From Microbacterium sp. LKL04 (GTDB lineage Bacteria; Actinomycetota; Actinomycetes; Actinomycetales; Microbacteriaceae), in assembly GCF_900102005.1 (NCBI RefSeq), contig NZ_LT627736.1, positions 2,728,001 through 2,792,000 of the forward strand: a stretch of 64,000 nucleotides of DNA, written 5' to 3'. Within the stretch, counting starts at the first letter, position 1. Every line of letters starts with the position of its first letter. Position numbers and translations under genes: made by a program. Under the pieces are notes generated by a model, which did not search any database, was not told the DNA's origin, and saw only the letters and a list, made by a program, of their open reading frames with translations. Positions 54,112-62,665 of this stretch are shown here, one piece after another.

Positions 54112-54150
54112 AGGCTCACGTTACGCCCGGGGCGGGGTCGATCGGGAGGT

Positions 54151-54210
54151 CGAGCCGACGGGAACTGTCGTCATTCCGGGAGTGGAATGACAGTTCGCGT
54201 CGGGTCGAGC
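54151..54210. repeat. Family C palindrome, copy 1
   Basis: CGAGCCGACGGGAACTG (54151-54167) and CAGTTCGCGTCGGGTCGAG (54191-54209) are inverted with two mismatches, and TCATTCC/GGAATGA extend the stem around a short loop. It lies between the start of the MFS gene and the end of the DUF429 gene, whose last nine residues and stop it encodes. Confidence 0.8.
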
Positions 54211-54941
54211 TCGTCGAGGGGAGCGGCGGGGAGAGCGATCCAGCCCTCCCGGCGGGCGCGGTCGAGTTCGGCGGGCGGGACGGGGTGCGTCGCGCGCAGC
54301 GCATGTGCGCGGGCGATGAGCGCGGCGACGACGGCGTCGAACGCGTCGTCGGATGCTTCCATCAGTGCGCGCTGGTCGGGGGAGACGGTGAGCCAGGGGG
54401 CTGCGGCGAGGAGGTTCGCTGTCGCCGCGCGGCGGGCCGCGGCATCCGTCTTGTATCCGGACACTGCTACGCCCCAGAGGCGGAGGGATGCCGCCGGGTA
54501 GACCTCGACGAGTCGTCCCGTCGCGCCGGACCGGTCAACCGCGTCGCCGGCGTCGGCGAACGCGGCGAGCAGGTCGGCGCACCGCATGGCGGTGAGTCCC
54601 AGTCGATCGGTCGAGACGCTGAGCGGGAGGCGCCCCGTGACCCGGTGGGTGGCACGATCGGTCTCGCGGTAGGCGAGTCGGCGACGTCCCTCGATGCCGC
54701 GCAGGTCCGGGTCGGGAACTTCGCCCCGTGCGTTCGCCGCGACGTAGGCGACGAAGTCGTCGGGCCAGCCGAAGGCGCAGTCGACGCCGACTCGCGCTGA
54801 GCCCTGCGCGAGCCCGACGATGTCGCCGTCCGTGTTGCCGAGGCGGAGCGTCGTGAGCCGGGCGCCCCCGCCCTGCCAGTCGACGACCGCGACCGCCGTG
54901 CGCGCCGGCTGCGCCGCGAGGTCGACTCCGGTGGTGATCAC
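54171..54941 (-). CDS. DUF429 family protein
   Basis: A 256-residue cytoplasmic protein of the RNase H-like DUF429 family: MITTGVDLAAQPARTAVAVVDW (first strand with Asp), VGVDCAFGWPDDFV (second acidic strand), RRLAYRETDRATH and EASDDAFDAVVAALIARAHAL (C-terminal Asp helix). The acidic positions fit a nuclease-like fold, but no activity is established. The last residues TRTVIPLPE and the TGA are inside a family C palindrome, so the repeat forms the 3' end. Confidence 0.82.
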   Translation of the reverse strand: MITTGVDLAAQPARTAVAVVDWQGGGARLTTLRLGNTDGDIVGLAQGSARVGVDCAFGWPDDFVAYVAANARGEVPDPDLRGIEGRRRLAYRETDRATHRVTGRLPLSVSTDRLGLTAMRCADLLAAFADAGDAVDRSGATGRLVEVYPAASLRLWGVAVSGYKTDAAARRAATANLLAAAPWLTVSPDQRALMEASDDAFDAVVAALIARAHALRATHPVPPAELDRARREGWIALPAAPLDELDPTRTVIPLPE

Positions 54942-54977
54942 ACCGCGACGCTACCCCGCCCGCCCGTTCGTCGAGAG

Positions 54978-55022
54978 GTCGCAGATGGTCGCCCTCGCGG
55001 CCGGGAAGTGACCATCTGCGAC
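54978..55022. repeat. Family B palindrome, copy 1
   Basis: GTCGCAGATGGTC (54978-54990) and GACCATCTGCGAC (55010-55022) are perfect 13-base arms; outer TCGAG/CTCGG bases extend the pairing. It lies between the start of the DUF429 gene and tRNA-Ser. Confidence 0.85.
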
Positions 55023-55086
55023 GCCTCGGCGAGCCGTGATGAGGCTCGGTTCGCGGCATCCGCTCTCGTGTCGTAAGCTGGACGAC

Positions 55087-55177
55087 GGTGACGTGTCCGA
55101 GCGGCCGAAGGTGCAACTCTCGAAAAGTTGTGTAGGGTAACCCCCTACCGTGGGTTCAAATCCCACCGTCACCGCCA
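55087..55177 (+). tRNA. tRNA-Ser (anticodon CGA)
   Basis: Acceptor stem GGTGACG (55087-55093) pairs with CGTCACC (55167-55173), discriminator G at 55174 and an encoded CCA at 55175-55177. The anticodon stem CAACT/AGTTG (55114-55118, 55126-55130) encloses the loop CTCGAAA with anticodon CGA at 55121-55123, reading UCG. The long variable arm (TGTAGGGTAACCCCCTAC region) and the T-loop GGTTCAAATCC are typical of tRNA-Ser. Confidence 0.96.
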
Positions 55178-55178
55178 T

Positions 55179-55213
55179 GAAAACCCCTGCTGATGCGGGG
55201 GTTTTCGCTTTTC
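55179..55213 (+). terminator. Rho-independent terminator after tRNA-Ser
   Basis: GAAAACCCCTGC (55179-55190) pairs with GCGGGGGTTTTC (55195-55206) through one T-G wobble with a four-base loop, then a T-rich GCTTTTCTT. It starts 2 bases after the CCA end. Confidence 0.9.
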
Positions 55214-55238
55214 TTGGACAGCCGCCCGACCGGTTGCT

Positions 55239-55952
55239 TCAGCAGCGCCGGAGCGACAGGTCGCGTGGGCTCGCGGGGGAGGCGGAGGACGCCCCGCGCG
55301 GGAAGAGCACCAGGGTAAGCACTGTGCCGACGGCCGCCCCGAGGCACTGGGCGAGGACCAAGGCAGCGGCCGAGGCGGGCGCGATGCCGGAGAACGTGTC
55401 GGTGAACACCCGGCCGAGGGTGACCGCGGGGTTCGCGAACGACGTCGAGCTGGTGAACCAGTAGGCGGCCCCGATGTATGCGCCGACGGCGGCGGCGATC
55501 ACCGCGATCGCCGCGCGCGTCCGCACGAGACCAGTGATCAGCAGCACGAGCCCGGCCGTCGCCACGACTTCGGCGAGGAAGGTCGCAGGCTCGGCACGCG
55601 GGGTCGACGACAATGCGACGGGCTGTGCGAACATGGCGCCGGCGAGGAGGGCACCGCAGACCGCACCGGCGAGCTGTGCGGCCACGTACGCGAGCGCCTC
55701 GCCGACCCGCACGCGTCGCAGCATGGCATCCGCTGCAGTCACCGCCGGGTTCAGGTGCGCACCCGACACCGGGGCGAGCAACACGATGATGGCGAAGAGG
55801 CCGAGCGCGGTCGCGATGGAGTTCTCGAGCAGGCGGAGCCCGGCATCGGCCGACAGTCGCTCAGCGGTGATGCCCGAGCCGACTATTACTGCGACGAGCA
55901 GCCCCGTGCCGAGCGCCTCGGCGACGGCGCGGCGCCACAGCGGCGCGGTCAC
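55239..55952 (-). CDS. aqpS: Aquaporin-family channel in the arsenic cluster (AqpS-like)
   Basis: A 237-residue MIP channel with six helices and two NPA motifs (residues 68-70 in HLNPAVT, 174-176 in FANPAVT). The position after the second NPA, normally Arg in the selectivity filter of water channels, is Val, which widens the pore; I recall the same change in the S. meliloti arsenite channel AqpS. It overlaps arsC by 4 bp. In such operons ArsC reduces arsenate and the channel lets arsenite out down its gradient. Confidence 0.85.
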   Translation of the reverse strand: MTAPLWRRAVAEALGTGLLVAVIVGSGITAERLSADAGLRLLENSIATALGLFAIIVLLAPVSGAHLNPAVTAADAMLRRVRVGEALAYVAAQLAGAVCGALLAGAMFAQPVALSSTPRAEPATFLAEVVATAGLVLLITGLVRTRAAIAVIAAAVGAYIGAAYWFTSSTSFANPAVTLGRVFTDTFSGIAPASAAALVLAQCLGAAVGTVLTLVLFPRGASSASPASPRDLSLRRC

Positions 55953-56350
55953 GGGGTCAGGTCTGTGATAAGCGATTCGACGCGACCGCGGATGTCGTCG
56001 CGGATGCGGCGGACGTCGTCGATGCCCCGACCCGCCGGGTCATCGAGCTCCCAGTCCTCGTAACGCTTGCCGGGGAAGATCGGGCAGGCGTCGCCGCACC
56101 CCATCGTGATCACGACGTCCGACTCGCGGACCGCATCGACGGTCAGCAGCTTCGGGGTGTTCGAGGTGATGTCGATGCCCTCTTCCGCCATGGCGTCGAT
56201 CGCGACCGGGTTGATCCGGTCCTTCGGCTCCGAGCCGGCCGACAGCACCTGGATGCGGTCGCCGGCGAGGTGCTGCAGGTAGCCGGCAGCCATCTGGGAG
56301 CGGCCCGCGTTGTGGACGCAGACGAAGAGGACGGTGGGGGTGGTGGTCAT
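55949..56350 (-). CDS. arsC: Arsenate reductase (low-molecular-weight phosphatase type)
   Basis: A 133-residue cytoplasmic enzyme reducing arsenate to arsenite. The phosphatase-like P-loop CVHNAGRSQM has Cys11 and Arg17. Two further Cys are in MGCGDACPIFPG (85 and 89), and the general acid Asp lies in YEDWELDDP. Actinobacterial relatives (C. glutamicum ArsC1/2) use mycothiol and mycoredoxin; thioredoxin-coupled members use the second Cys pair, so the electron donor is open. It overlaps the acetyltransferase gene and aqpS by 4 bp each. Confidence 0.92.
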   Translation of the reverse strand: MTTTPTVLFVCVHNAGRSQMAAGYLQHLAGDRIQVLSAGSEPKDRINPVAIDAMAEEGIDITSNTPKLLTVDAVRESDVVITMGCGDACPIFPGKRYEDWELDDPAGRGIDDVRRIRDDIRGRVESLITDLTP

Positions 56351-56865
56351 GGGAGGTCGCTTCCGTTTCGGGTGGATCGGCGTTCGATGAAGATGGTGTC
56401 GCGCCACTGCCCGGCGTGGGCGCCGAGCGTGGAGCGGGCGATGCGTTCGCGCCGTCCGACGGTGCGGAATCCGGCGCCGGCGTGAAGGTGGAGGCTCGCC
56501 GCGTTCTCGGGGAAGACGCTCGCCTGGATCGTCCAGTACCCGGCTGCCTCCGCGGCGTCGATGAAGGCGTCGAGCAGCGCGCGTCCCACACCCCGGCCCG
56601 TATCGGCGGGGTCTACGTAGACGGAGTGCTCGATGACGCCCCGGTATACGTCGCGGGCGGACACGCGGGATGCCGCCACCCACCCCACGACCTGGTCGTC
56701 GGCATCGACGGCGACCAGGCGCGCGTCCGGTACCTTGCCCGCGTCGAACGCTTCCCAGGTCGGCGTGGACGTCTCGAAGGTCGCCTCTCCGCCCGCGATC
56801 CCCGCCGCGAGGATGCGCTCGACGGCGGGCCAGTCGGCGGCGGTCATCGGCCGGGTGCGTGCCAT
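56347..56865 (-). CDS. PAT/ArsN-like GNAT N-acetyltransferase
   Basis: A 172-residue acetyltransferase strongly patterned like phosphinothricin acetyltransferase: AGGEATFETSTPTWEAF, YRGVIEHSVYVDPADTGRGVGRALL (acetyl-CoA loop), ASVFPENAASLHLHAGAGFRTVGRRERIA and GQWRDTIFIERRS. Proteins of this group inside ars operons (ArsN1) acetylate the organoarsenical antibiotic arsinothricin and phosphinothricin. The embedding between arsC and a flavoprotein gene with 4-bp and 1-bp overlaps supports that reading; the actual substrate is untested. Confidence 0.78.
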   Translation of the reverse strand: MARTRPMTAADWPAVERILAAGIAGGEATFETSTPTWEAFDAGKVPDARLVAVDADDQVVGWVAASRVSARDVYRGVIEHSVYVDPADTGRGVGRALLDAFIDAAEAAGYWTIQASVFPENAASLHLHAGAGFRTVGRRERIARSTLGAHAGQWRDTIFIERRSTRNGSDLP

Positions 56866-58166
56866 CAGCAGCATCCCCCGGCATCCGTCGAGCACACGCC
56901 CGTAGCCGGCAGGGTCAACTGCACTCGGGTGGCAGAGCGCATGTCGCCGTCGATCCACGCCACGACAGACCGCACCTGCTCGTATCCCGTCGCCAGCAGG
57001 AAGGTCGGCGCGCGACCATAGGACTTCATGCCGACGATGAAGAAGCCATGCTCGGGATGCCGGAGCTCGTCGAACCCGTGCGGTTCGACGGTGCCGCAGG
57101 AGTGCACGTTGGGATCGATGAGCGGAGCGAGTCGGACGGGAGCCTCGACGATGTCGTCGAGGCCGAGCCGGATCTCGCGCAGCATCGACAGGTCGGGACG
57201 GAAGCCGGTGGCAGCGACCACGAGGTCGGTGTCGTGGACGGATGCCGCGCCCCGCCGCATCCCGATCAATCTCACACCGCCCGCCCGGCGCTCCACCGTC
57301 GCGATCTCGAACGCGTCGATCTTCTCGACGATGCCGCGGTGCACGAGCGTGTCCAGCCGTGACCCGAGCGCGGCCCGGTCGCCGAGCTCGTCGTCAGCGG
57401 ACGACGAGACCCGGACCGCGGAGTCGTTGCGGATCAGCCAGGTGATGCGGGTACCCGGTTCGGACTCGGCGAGCGTTGCGAGAGCGAGAAGCGTGTTCGC
57501 GGCGGAGTGTCCGGCGCCCACCACCGTCGTGTGTCGCCCCGCGAAGCGCGCCCGGTCGATGCCGAGGACATCGGGGAGGGGATGGACGAGCCGGTCGCCG
57601 AGATCCGGCGCGCCCAGCGGATCGAGGCCCGTCGAGCCCAGGGGATTAGGGGAGTCGAACGTTCCCGAGGCGTCGATGACGGCCCTGGCCGTGAGCTCGA
57701 TGACCCCGTCGGCCGTGGCGTAGCGGACGACGAAGGGGGTTGTCTCGCGGCCGGCGCTGCGGGTGCGATCCATGCCCTCGCGCGCGACGGCGAGGACCCG
57801 AGACCCGTAGCGGATACGGGAGCGCAGCGGCTTGAGCTCGGCGAGCGGAGCGACGTAGGCATCGACCAGCTCGCGCCCGGTCGGTGCGGCATCCGCGTCG
57901 GGCTCGGTCCACCCCGAAGCCTCGAGCAGGCGGCGGGATGCCGGGTCGACGAGGTGTCGCCAGGGCGAGAAGAGGCGGATGTGGCCCCACCGTCGGACGG
58001 CGGCGGCGGGCTCCTCGCCCGCCTCGAGGACCACCACGTCGATCCCGCGTTCGACGAGATTGGCGGCCGCGGCGAGTCCGATCGGGCCGGCGCCGATCAC
58101 GACGACCGGGAGGGCGTCGAGCCGAGGCGCGGTCGCCGTGCGGGGGGTGAGGTCGAGCAGCGTCAT
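56865..58166 (-). CDS. FAD/NAD(P)-binding flavoprotein, ArsO-like
   Basis: A 433-residue flavoprotein: FAD loop GAGPIGLAAA (25-34), NAD(P) loop VVGAGHSAANTLLA and the mid-sequence GTFDSPNP and ATGFRPDLS typical of flavin monooxygenases. The last nine residues CSTDAGGCC carry three Cys, a likely arsenite-binding tail. ArsO-type flavoproteins recur in actinobacterial ars operons without a settled reaction. The ATG at 58166 follows GGAGGAC and starts the arsO-arsN-arsC-aqpS transcript, divergent from arsR. Confidence 0.8.
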   Translation of the reverse strand: MTLLDLTPRTATAPRLDALPVVVIGAGPIGLAAAANLVERGIDVVVLEAGEEPAAAVRRWGHIRLFSPWRHLVDPASRRLLEASGWTEPDADAAPTGRELVDAYVAPLAELKPLRSRIRYGSRVLAVAREGMDRTRSAGRETTPFVVRYATADGVIELTARAVIDASGTFDSPNPLGSTGLDPLGAPDLGDRLVHPLPDVLGIDRARFAGRHTTVVGAGHSAANTLLALATLAESEPGTRITWLIRNDSAVRVSSSADDELGDRAALGSRLDTLVHRGIVEKIDAFEIATVERRAGGVRLIGMRRGAASVHDTDLVVAATGFRPDLSMLREIRLGLDDIVEAPVRLAPLIDPNVHSCGTVEPHGFDELRHPEHGFFIVGMKSYGRAPTFLLATGYEQVRSVVAWIDGDMRSATRVQLTLPATGVCSTDAGGCC

Positions 58167-58178
58167 CCGGTCCTCCGG

Positions 58179-58247
58179 TATCGATGGATGTCGAGGGAAA
58201 GTATGCGTCGCTCTATCGATGACTGTCAATATCGATTAGCATCGATA
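58179..58247. promoter_or_regulatory. ArsR operators: four TATCGAT boxes
   Basis: TATCGATG at 58179-58186 and 58214-58221, ATATCGAT at 58229-58236 and CATCGATA at 58240-58247. The second and fourth form a perfect inverted repeat that spans the likely arsR promoter, and the first lies just upstream of the flavoprotein start. They are the obvious ArsR sites controlling both directions. Confidence 0.75.
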
Positions 58248-58248
58248 C

Positions 58249-58605
58249 ATGAGGACCGTGCTCCCGCTGATCGACCGTCCGGCGAACGATGCGGCAGTCT
58301 GCTGCGCGCCGCTGGTGAAGGAGCCGATCAGCCAGAGCGAGGCGGAGCGTCTCGCCGCGACCCTCAAGGCGCTCGCCGATCCGGCCCGCCTGCGACTCCT
58401 CTCGATCGTCGCGTCGTCGGCCGATCAGGAAGCGTGCGTCTGCGACCTCATCGAGCCGATCGGCCTCTCGCAACCGACCGTGTCGCATCACCTCAAGGTG
58501 CTGACCGAAGCCGGCTTCCTCTCTCGCTCCAAGCGCGGGACGTGGGCGTACTACCGGCTGCAGCCCGAGGCGCTCGCGGGGGTCGCGGAGTTCCTCGCCG
58601 TCTGA
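58249..58605 (+). CDS. arsR: Arsenical-responsive repressor ArsR
   Basis: A 118-residue winged-helix repressor: LAATLKALADPARLRLLSIV, CDLIEPIGLSQPTVSHHLKVLTEAGFLSRSKRGTWAYYRL. Candidate As(III) ligands are the vicinal Cys18-Cys19 near the N-terminus and Cys63 and Cys65 (ACVCDL). That is the arrangement of C. glutamicum ArsR rather than E. coli ArsR. It starts 1 bp after the last TATCGAT box and is divergent from the ars operon. Confidence 0.93.
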   Translation: MRTVLPLIDRPANDAAVCCAPLVKEPISQSEAERLAATLKALADPARLRLLSIVASSADQEACVCDLIEPIGLSQPTVSHHLKVLTEAGFLSRSKRGTWAYYRLQPEALAGVAEFLAV

Positions 58606-58621
58606 CCCCCGCCCGCGCCGC

Positions 58622-58678
58622 CGACCCGACGCGAACTGCGCTCATTCCCGCCCCGAACGCGCACGTCGCGTCGGCTCG
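58622..58678. repeat. Family C palindrome, copy 2
   Basis: CGACCCGACGCGAACTG (58622-58638) with CTCATTCC beyond it, and GCACGTCGCGTCGGCTCG (58661-58678), form imperfect arms. It begins 16 bp after the arsR stop and is followed 12 bp later by a family B copy. Confidence 0.75.
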
Positions 58679-58684
58679 CTTCGC

Positions 58685-58741
58685 CGAGACGTCGCAGATG
58701 GTCGCGCGACGCGCCTGACAGCGACCATCTGCGCCGTCTCG
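58685..58741. repeat. Family B palindrome, copy 2
   Basis: GTCGCAGATGGTCGC (58691-58705) and GCGACCATCTGCG (58721-58733) are inverted arms, extended outward by CGAGAC (58685-58690) and GTCTCG (58736-58741). It lies directly upstream of the hen1 promoter (TAGAGT, 58759-58764). Confidence 0.85.
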
Positions 58742-58794
58742 AGCACGCCCCGCCGCCCTAGAGTGAATCGGATGCCACGACGGGGGAGGCGACG

Positions 58795-60144
58795 ATGCTC
58801 GTGACGGTGACCTATGCGCCGACGGACGGTCAGGATGCGACCGCGCTCGGATTCCTCGTGCACAAACACCCCGCCAAAGTCCAGACGTTCTCGGCGCCGG
58901 TCGGCGACATCCACGTCTTCTATCCTGAGGCGACCCCTGAGGTCACTACCGTCGCGGTGATGCTCGAGGTGGATCCGATCGCGCTCGTCCGCAACAAGCG
59001 GTTCCGAGGGGATGCCGGGGCTCTCGGCCACTACGTCAACGACCGGCCGTACGTCGCCTCGAGCATGCTCGCCGTCGCGATCGGGACCGTCTTCCGCACC
59101 GCGATGACCGGGCGCAGCGACTCGTACCCCGAGCTGGCGGCATCCGCTCTGCCGCTGCGGATCGAGGTCCCCGTCGTCTCGGCCCGGGGTGATGAGGATC
59201 TCGTGCGCCGGCTGTTCGAGCCGTGCGGATGGTCCGTCGAACAGACTCGCATCGCGCTCGATGACGAGCACCGGGAGTGGGGCGACTCGCGGTACAGCTC
59301 CGTCGTCCTGACGGGAGAGGTCCGGCTCGCCGAGGCGCTCCGCCAGCTCTATGTGCTGCTCCCCGTCCTCGACGACGCGAAGCACTACTGGGTCGGGGAC
59401 GACGAGATCGGCAAGCTCGAACGCGCCGGAGAGGGATGGCTCGCAGTCCACCCCGAGCGCGACCTCATCACGCGGCGCTACCTCGTGCACCAGCGCGCGC
59501 TCCTGGACGAGCCCGCTTCGGAGGACCGCCCGACACCGCTCCGCGAGCACCGCGCCGACGCGGTCCTCGCCGCGCTCGCCGAGGTCGGCGCACACCGCGT
59601 CGTGGACATGGGCTGCGGCCCCGGAGCCCTCCTCGCCCGCTTCGCCAAGGACCGCTCCTTCACGAAGATCGTCGGCGTCGACGTGTCGGCCCGCTCGCTC
59701 GACCAGGCGGCACGGATGCTGCGGCTCGCCGAGGCGTCCGACGCCGAACGCGAGCGCATCGACCTGCTCCACGGCTCGGTCGTCTACCGCGACGAGCGGC
59801 TGCAAGGGTTCGATGCGATGGTGCTCATGGAGGTCATCGAGCACGTCGATCCGTCGCGGCTCGGAGCGCTCGAAGACGCCGTCTTCGCCTCGGCCGCGCC
59901 CGGCGCTGTCGTCGTCACGACACCCAACGCCGACTACAACGTCCTCTATCCCGACCTGCCCGCGGGCTCGTTCCGTCACGATGACCACCGGTTCGAGTGG
60001 ACGCGCACGGAGTTCCAGGAGTGGGCCGAGGGGGTCGCCGCTCGGCGCGGGTACGCGGTCTCGTTCCGTCCGGTCGGCGATCTGGATGCCGACCGCGGCG
60101 CCCCCACGCAGCTCGCCCTGTTCCGCAAGGAGGCCGCCGCATGA
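58795..60144 (+). CDS. hen1: Bacterial Hen1, 3'-terminal RNA ribose 2'-O-methyltransferase
   Basis: Methylates the 2'-OH of the 3'-terminal nucleotide at a broken RNA end before it is sealed, marking the repaired junction against recutting. The 449-residue protein has the bacteria-specific N-terminal half (LVTVTYAPTDGQDATALGFLVHKHP, DRPYVASSMLAVAIGTVF) that interacts with the ligase module, and a C-terminal methyltransferase with the AdoMet loop VVDMGCGPGALLARF and the metal-binding EVIEHVDPSR, followed by the TPNADYN block. It overlaps pnkp by 4 bp. Confidence 0.93.
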   Translation: MLVTVTYAPTDGQDATALGFLVHKHPAKVQTFSAPVGDIHVFYPEATPEVTTVAVMLEVDPIALVRNKRFRGDAGALGHYVNDRPYVASSMLAVAIGTVFRTAMTGRSDSYPELAASALPLRIEVPVVSARGDEDLVRRLFEPCGWSVEQTRIALDDEHREWGDSRYSSVVLTGEVRLAEALRQLYVLLPVLDDAKHYWVGDDEIGKLERAGEGWLAVHPERDLITRRYLVHQRALLDEPASEDRPTPLREHRADAVLAALAEVGAHRVVDMGCGPGALLARFAKDRSFTKIVGVDVSARSLDQAARMLRLAEASDAERERIDLLHGSVVYRDERLQGFDAMVLMEVIEHVDPSRLGALEDAVFASAAPGAVVVTTPNADYNVLYPDLPAGSFRHDDHRFEWTRTEFQEWAEGVAARRGYAVSFRPVGDLDADRGAPTQLALFRKEAAA

Positions 60145-62660
60145 CCGTCCTCGACATCCCCGCCCTCTCGCTCGTCGTCCTCGTCGGGGCATCCGGATCG
60201 GGCAAGTCGACCTTCGCGCGGGAGCACTTCGGCCCGTACGAGACGCTCTCGAGCGACGCCTTCCGCGGCCTCGTCGGCAACGACGAGTCGGACCAGTCCG
60301 TGACCGCCGCCGCCTTCGACGCGCTGCAGTACGTCGCCGGCAAGCGTCTCGACGCAGGCCTGCTCACCGTCGTCGACGCGACGAGCGTGCAGCCCGAGGC
60401 GAGGCGCAAGCTCGTCGAGCTCGCGAAGGCCCACGACGTGCTCCCCGTCGCGATCGTCTTCGACGTGCCCGAGGCGGTCTCGGTCGAACGCAACGCCGCG
60501 CGCACCGACCGTCACATCTCGGCGGGTGTCGTGAAGCGGCAGAACGATCAGCTGCGCCGCGGACTCCGCCACCTCGGGCGCGAGGGATTCCGCAAGGTGC
60601 ACGTGCTCCGCAGCCCCGAGGACGTCGCCGACGCCACGATCGAACGCACCCGCCTCCTCAACGACCGCACCGATGAACGCGGTCCATTCGATGTCATCGG
60701 CGACGTGCACGGATGCCGCAGCGAGCTCGAGACCCTGCTCCGCGAGCTCGGCTACGAGCTCGTGCGAGACGAGCAGGGCCGGGCGGTCGACGCGCGGCAT
60801 CCCGAAGAGCGTCGCGTCGTGTTCGTCGGCGACCTCGTCGACCGCGGGCCCGACGTCGTCGGCGTGCTGCGCCTCGCGATGGGGATGGTCGCCTCGGGGA
60901 GCGCCCTCGCCGTCCCGGGGAACCACGAGGCCAAGCTCGTCCGCGCGCTCCGCGGCGCGAACGTGACCATCTCGCATGGACTCGAGGAGACGCTCGCGCA
61001 GTTGGCGGGCGAGAGCGCGGAGTTCCGCGAGCAGGTCGAGGCGTTCTGCTACGACCTCGTGTCGCACCTGATCCTCGACGAGGGGCGGCTCGTCGTGGCG
61101 CACGCCGGGCTCAAGGAGCAGTACCACGGTCGCGCGTCCGGACGTGTGCGCGCCTTCGCCCTGTACGGCGAGACGACCGGCGAGACCGACGAGTACGGGC
61201 TGCCCGTGCGCCACCCGTGGGCGCAGGACTACCGCGGCAAGGCGGTCGTCCTCTACGGGCACACGCCGGTGCCGACGGTCGAGTGGGTGAACAACACCGC
61301 GTGCCTCGACACCGGGTGCGTCTTCGGCGGGGCGCTGTCGGCGATGCGCTACCCCGAGCGCGAGGTCGTCTCGGTGCCGGCCGAGCAGGTCTGGTACGAG
61401 CCGATCCGTCCGCTCGCTCCCGCCGCGCCCGTGCGCGCCCCCGGTGTACTCGACCTCGCCGACGTGCAGGGCAAGCTCATCGTCCAGACGAGCCTGCACG
61501 GCCGTGTCGGCATCCAGGAGGAGCAGTCCGCCGGCGGTCTCGAGACGATCAGCCGGTGGGCGACCGACCCCCGTTGGCTCATCCACCTGCCGCCGACGAT
61601 GTCGCCGCCGAACACATCGGCGCGGGAGGGCTACCTCGAGCACCCCGACGAGGCCTTCGCGACGTACCGCGCGAACGGCGTCACCGACCTGATCGCCGAG
61701 GAGAAGCACATGGGCTCGCGCGCCCTCGTGCTCGTCGCCCGCGATCCGGCCCGGTTCTCGGCACCCGAGGGATGGCGCGGCGCGATCCACACGCGGACGG
61801 GTCGCCCCTTCTTCGCGCCCGACGTCGAGGCCGACATGCTCGCGCGTCTTGACGCGGCGATCGAGCGCGCCGGTCTGTGGGACGAGCTCGGCTCGTCGTG
61901 GGTCCTCCTCGACGCCGAGATTCTGCCCTGGTCGCTCAAGGCCGGCGACCTCATCCGGGACCTCTACGCCTCGGTGGCCGCTGCGGCTGAGACGGCCACG
62001 GATGCCGCCGGTGCGGTGCTCGCCCGGGCCGCGGCATCCGGGATCGACGTCAGCGCCCTCGCCTCACGGAACCGGGCACGCGCCGAGGGTGCGCGCGGGT
62101 TCCGCGCGGCCTACCGCCGGTACGTCGGCGACGGGTCCGACGCCCGCATCGCGCCGTTCCAGGTGCTGGCCGCGGGCGAGGCGACGTTCGAGACGCGCGA
62201 CCACGGGTGGCACCTCGGGATCGCCGACCGTCTCGTCGAGGTCGCGCCCGACCTCGTGGCGCCGACGCGGCGACGACGGATCGACCTCGGGGACGAGGCA
62301 TCCGTCACCGCTGCCGTCGACTGGTGGGAGGAGCTGACCGGCGCGGGCGGGGAGGGCATGGTCGTGAAGCCGTTCGCCAACCTCACGCGCACCGAGAAGG
62401 GTCTCGTGCAGCCGGGCATCAAGGTGCGCGGCCGCGAATACCTGCGGATCATCTACGGCCCGGACTACACCGAGCCCGCCAACCTCTCGCGCCTGCGGGA
62501 TCGCAACGTCGGACACAAGCGCTCGCTCGCCGCCCGCGAGTACGCCCTCGGGATCGAATCCCTGCACCGCTTCACCGCCGGCGAGCCGCTCTGGCGCGTG
62601 CACGAGGCGGTGTTCGGCGTGCTCGCCCTGGAGTCCGACCCGATCGACCCGCGTTTGTGA
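60141..62660 (+). CDS. pnkp: Polynucleotide kinase-phosphatase-ligase (bacterial Pnkp)
   Basis: An 839-residue RNA end-healing and sealing enzyme. Residues about 1-175 are a 5'-kinase (P-loop GASGSGKST, 16-24). Residues about 180-430 are a metallophosphoesterase (GDVHGC, GDLVDRGPD, GNHEAK, GHTPVP), acting as the 2',3'-phosphatase. Residues about 470-839 are a nucleotidyltransferase/ligase with motif I EEKHMGSR (Lys nucleophile) and late motifs EGMVVKP and GIKVRGREYLRIIYG. It is the partner of Hen1, and the two genes overlap (ATGA). Confidence 0.95.
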   Translation: MTVLDIPALSLVVLVGASGSGKSTFAREHFGPYETLSSDAFRGLVGNDESDQSVTAAAFDALQYVAGKRLDAGLLTVVDATSVQPEARRKLVELAKAHDVLPVAIVFDVPEAVSVERNAARTDRHISAGVVKRQNDQLRRGLRHLGREGFRKVHVLRSPEDVADATIERTRLLNDRTDERGPFDVIGDVHGCRSELETLLRELGYELVRDEQGRAVDARHPEERRVVFVGDLVDRGPDVVGVLRLAMGMVASGSALAVPGNHEAKLVRALRGANVTISHGLEETLAQLAGESAEFREQVEAFCYDLVSHLILDEGRLVVAHAGLKEQYHGRASGRVRAFALYGETTGETDEYGLPVRHPWAQDYRGKAVVLYGHTPVPTVEWVNNTACLDTGCVFGGALSAMRYPEREVVSVPAEQVWYEPIRPLAPAAPVRAPGVLDLADVQGKLIVQTSLHGRVGIQEEQSAGGLETISRWATDPRWLIHLPPTMSPPNTSAREGYLEHPDEAFATYRANGVTDLIAEEKHMGSRALVLVARDPARFSAPEGWRGAIHTRTGRPFFAPDVEADMLARLDAAIERAGLWDELGSSWVLLDAEILPWSLKAGDLIRDLYASVAAAAETATDAAGAVLARAAASGIDVSALASRNRARAEGARGFRAAYRRYVGDGSDARIAPFQVLAAGEATFETRDHGWHLGIADRLVEVAPDLVAPTRRRRIDLGDEASVTAAVDWWEELTGAGGEGMVVKPFANLTRTEKGLVQPGIKVRGREYLRIIYGPDYTEPANLSRLRDRNVGHKRSLAAREYALGIESLHRFTAGEPLWRVHEAVFGVLALESDPIDPRL

Positions 62661-62665
62661 CGACG

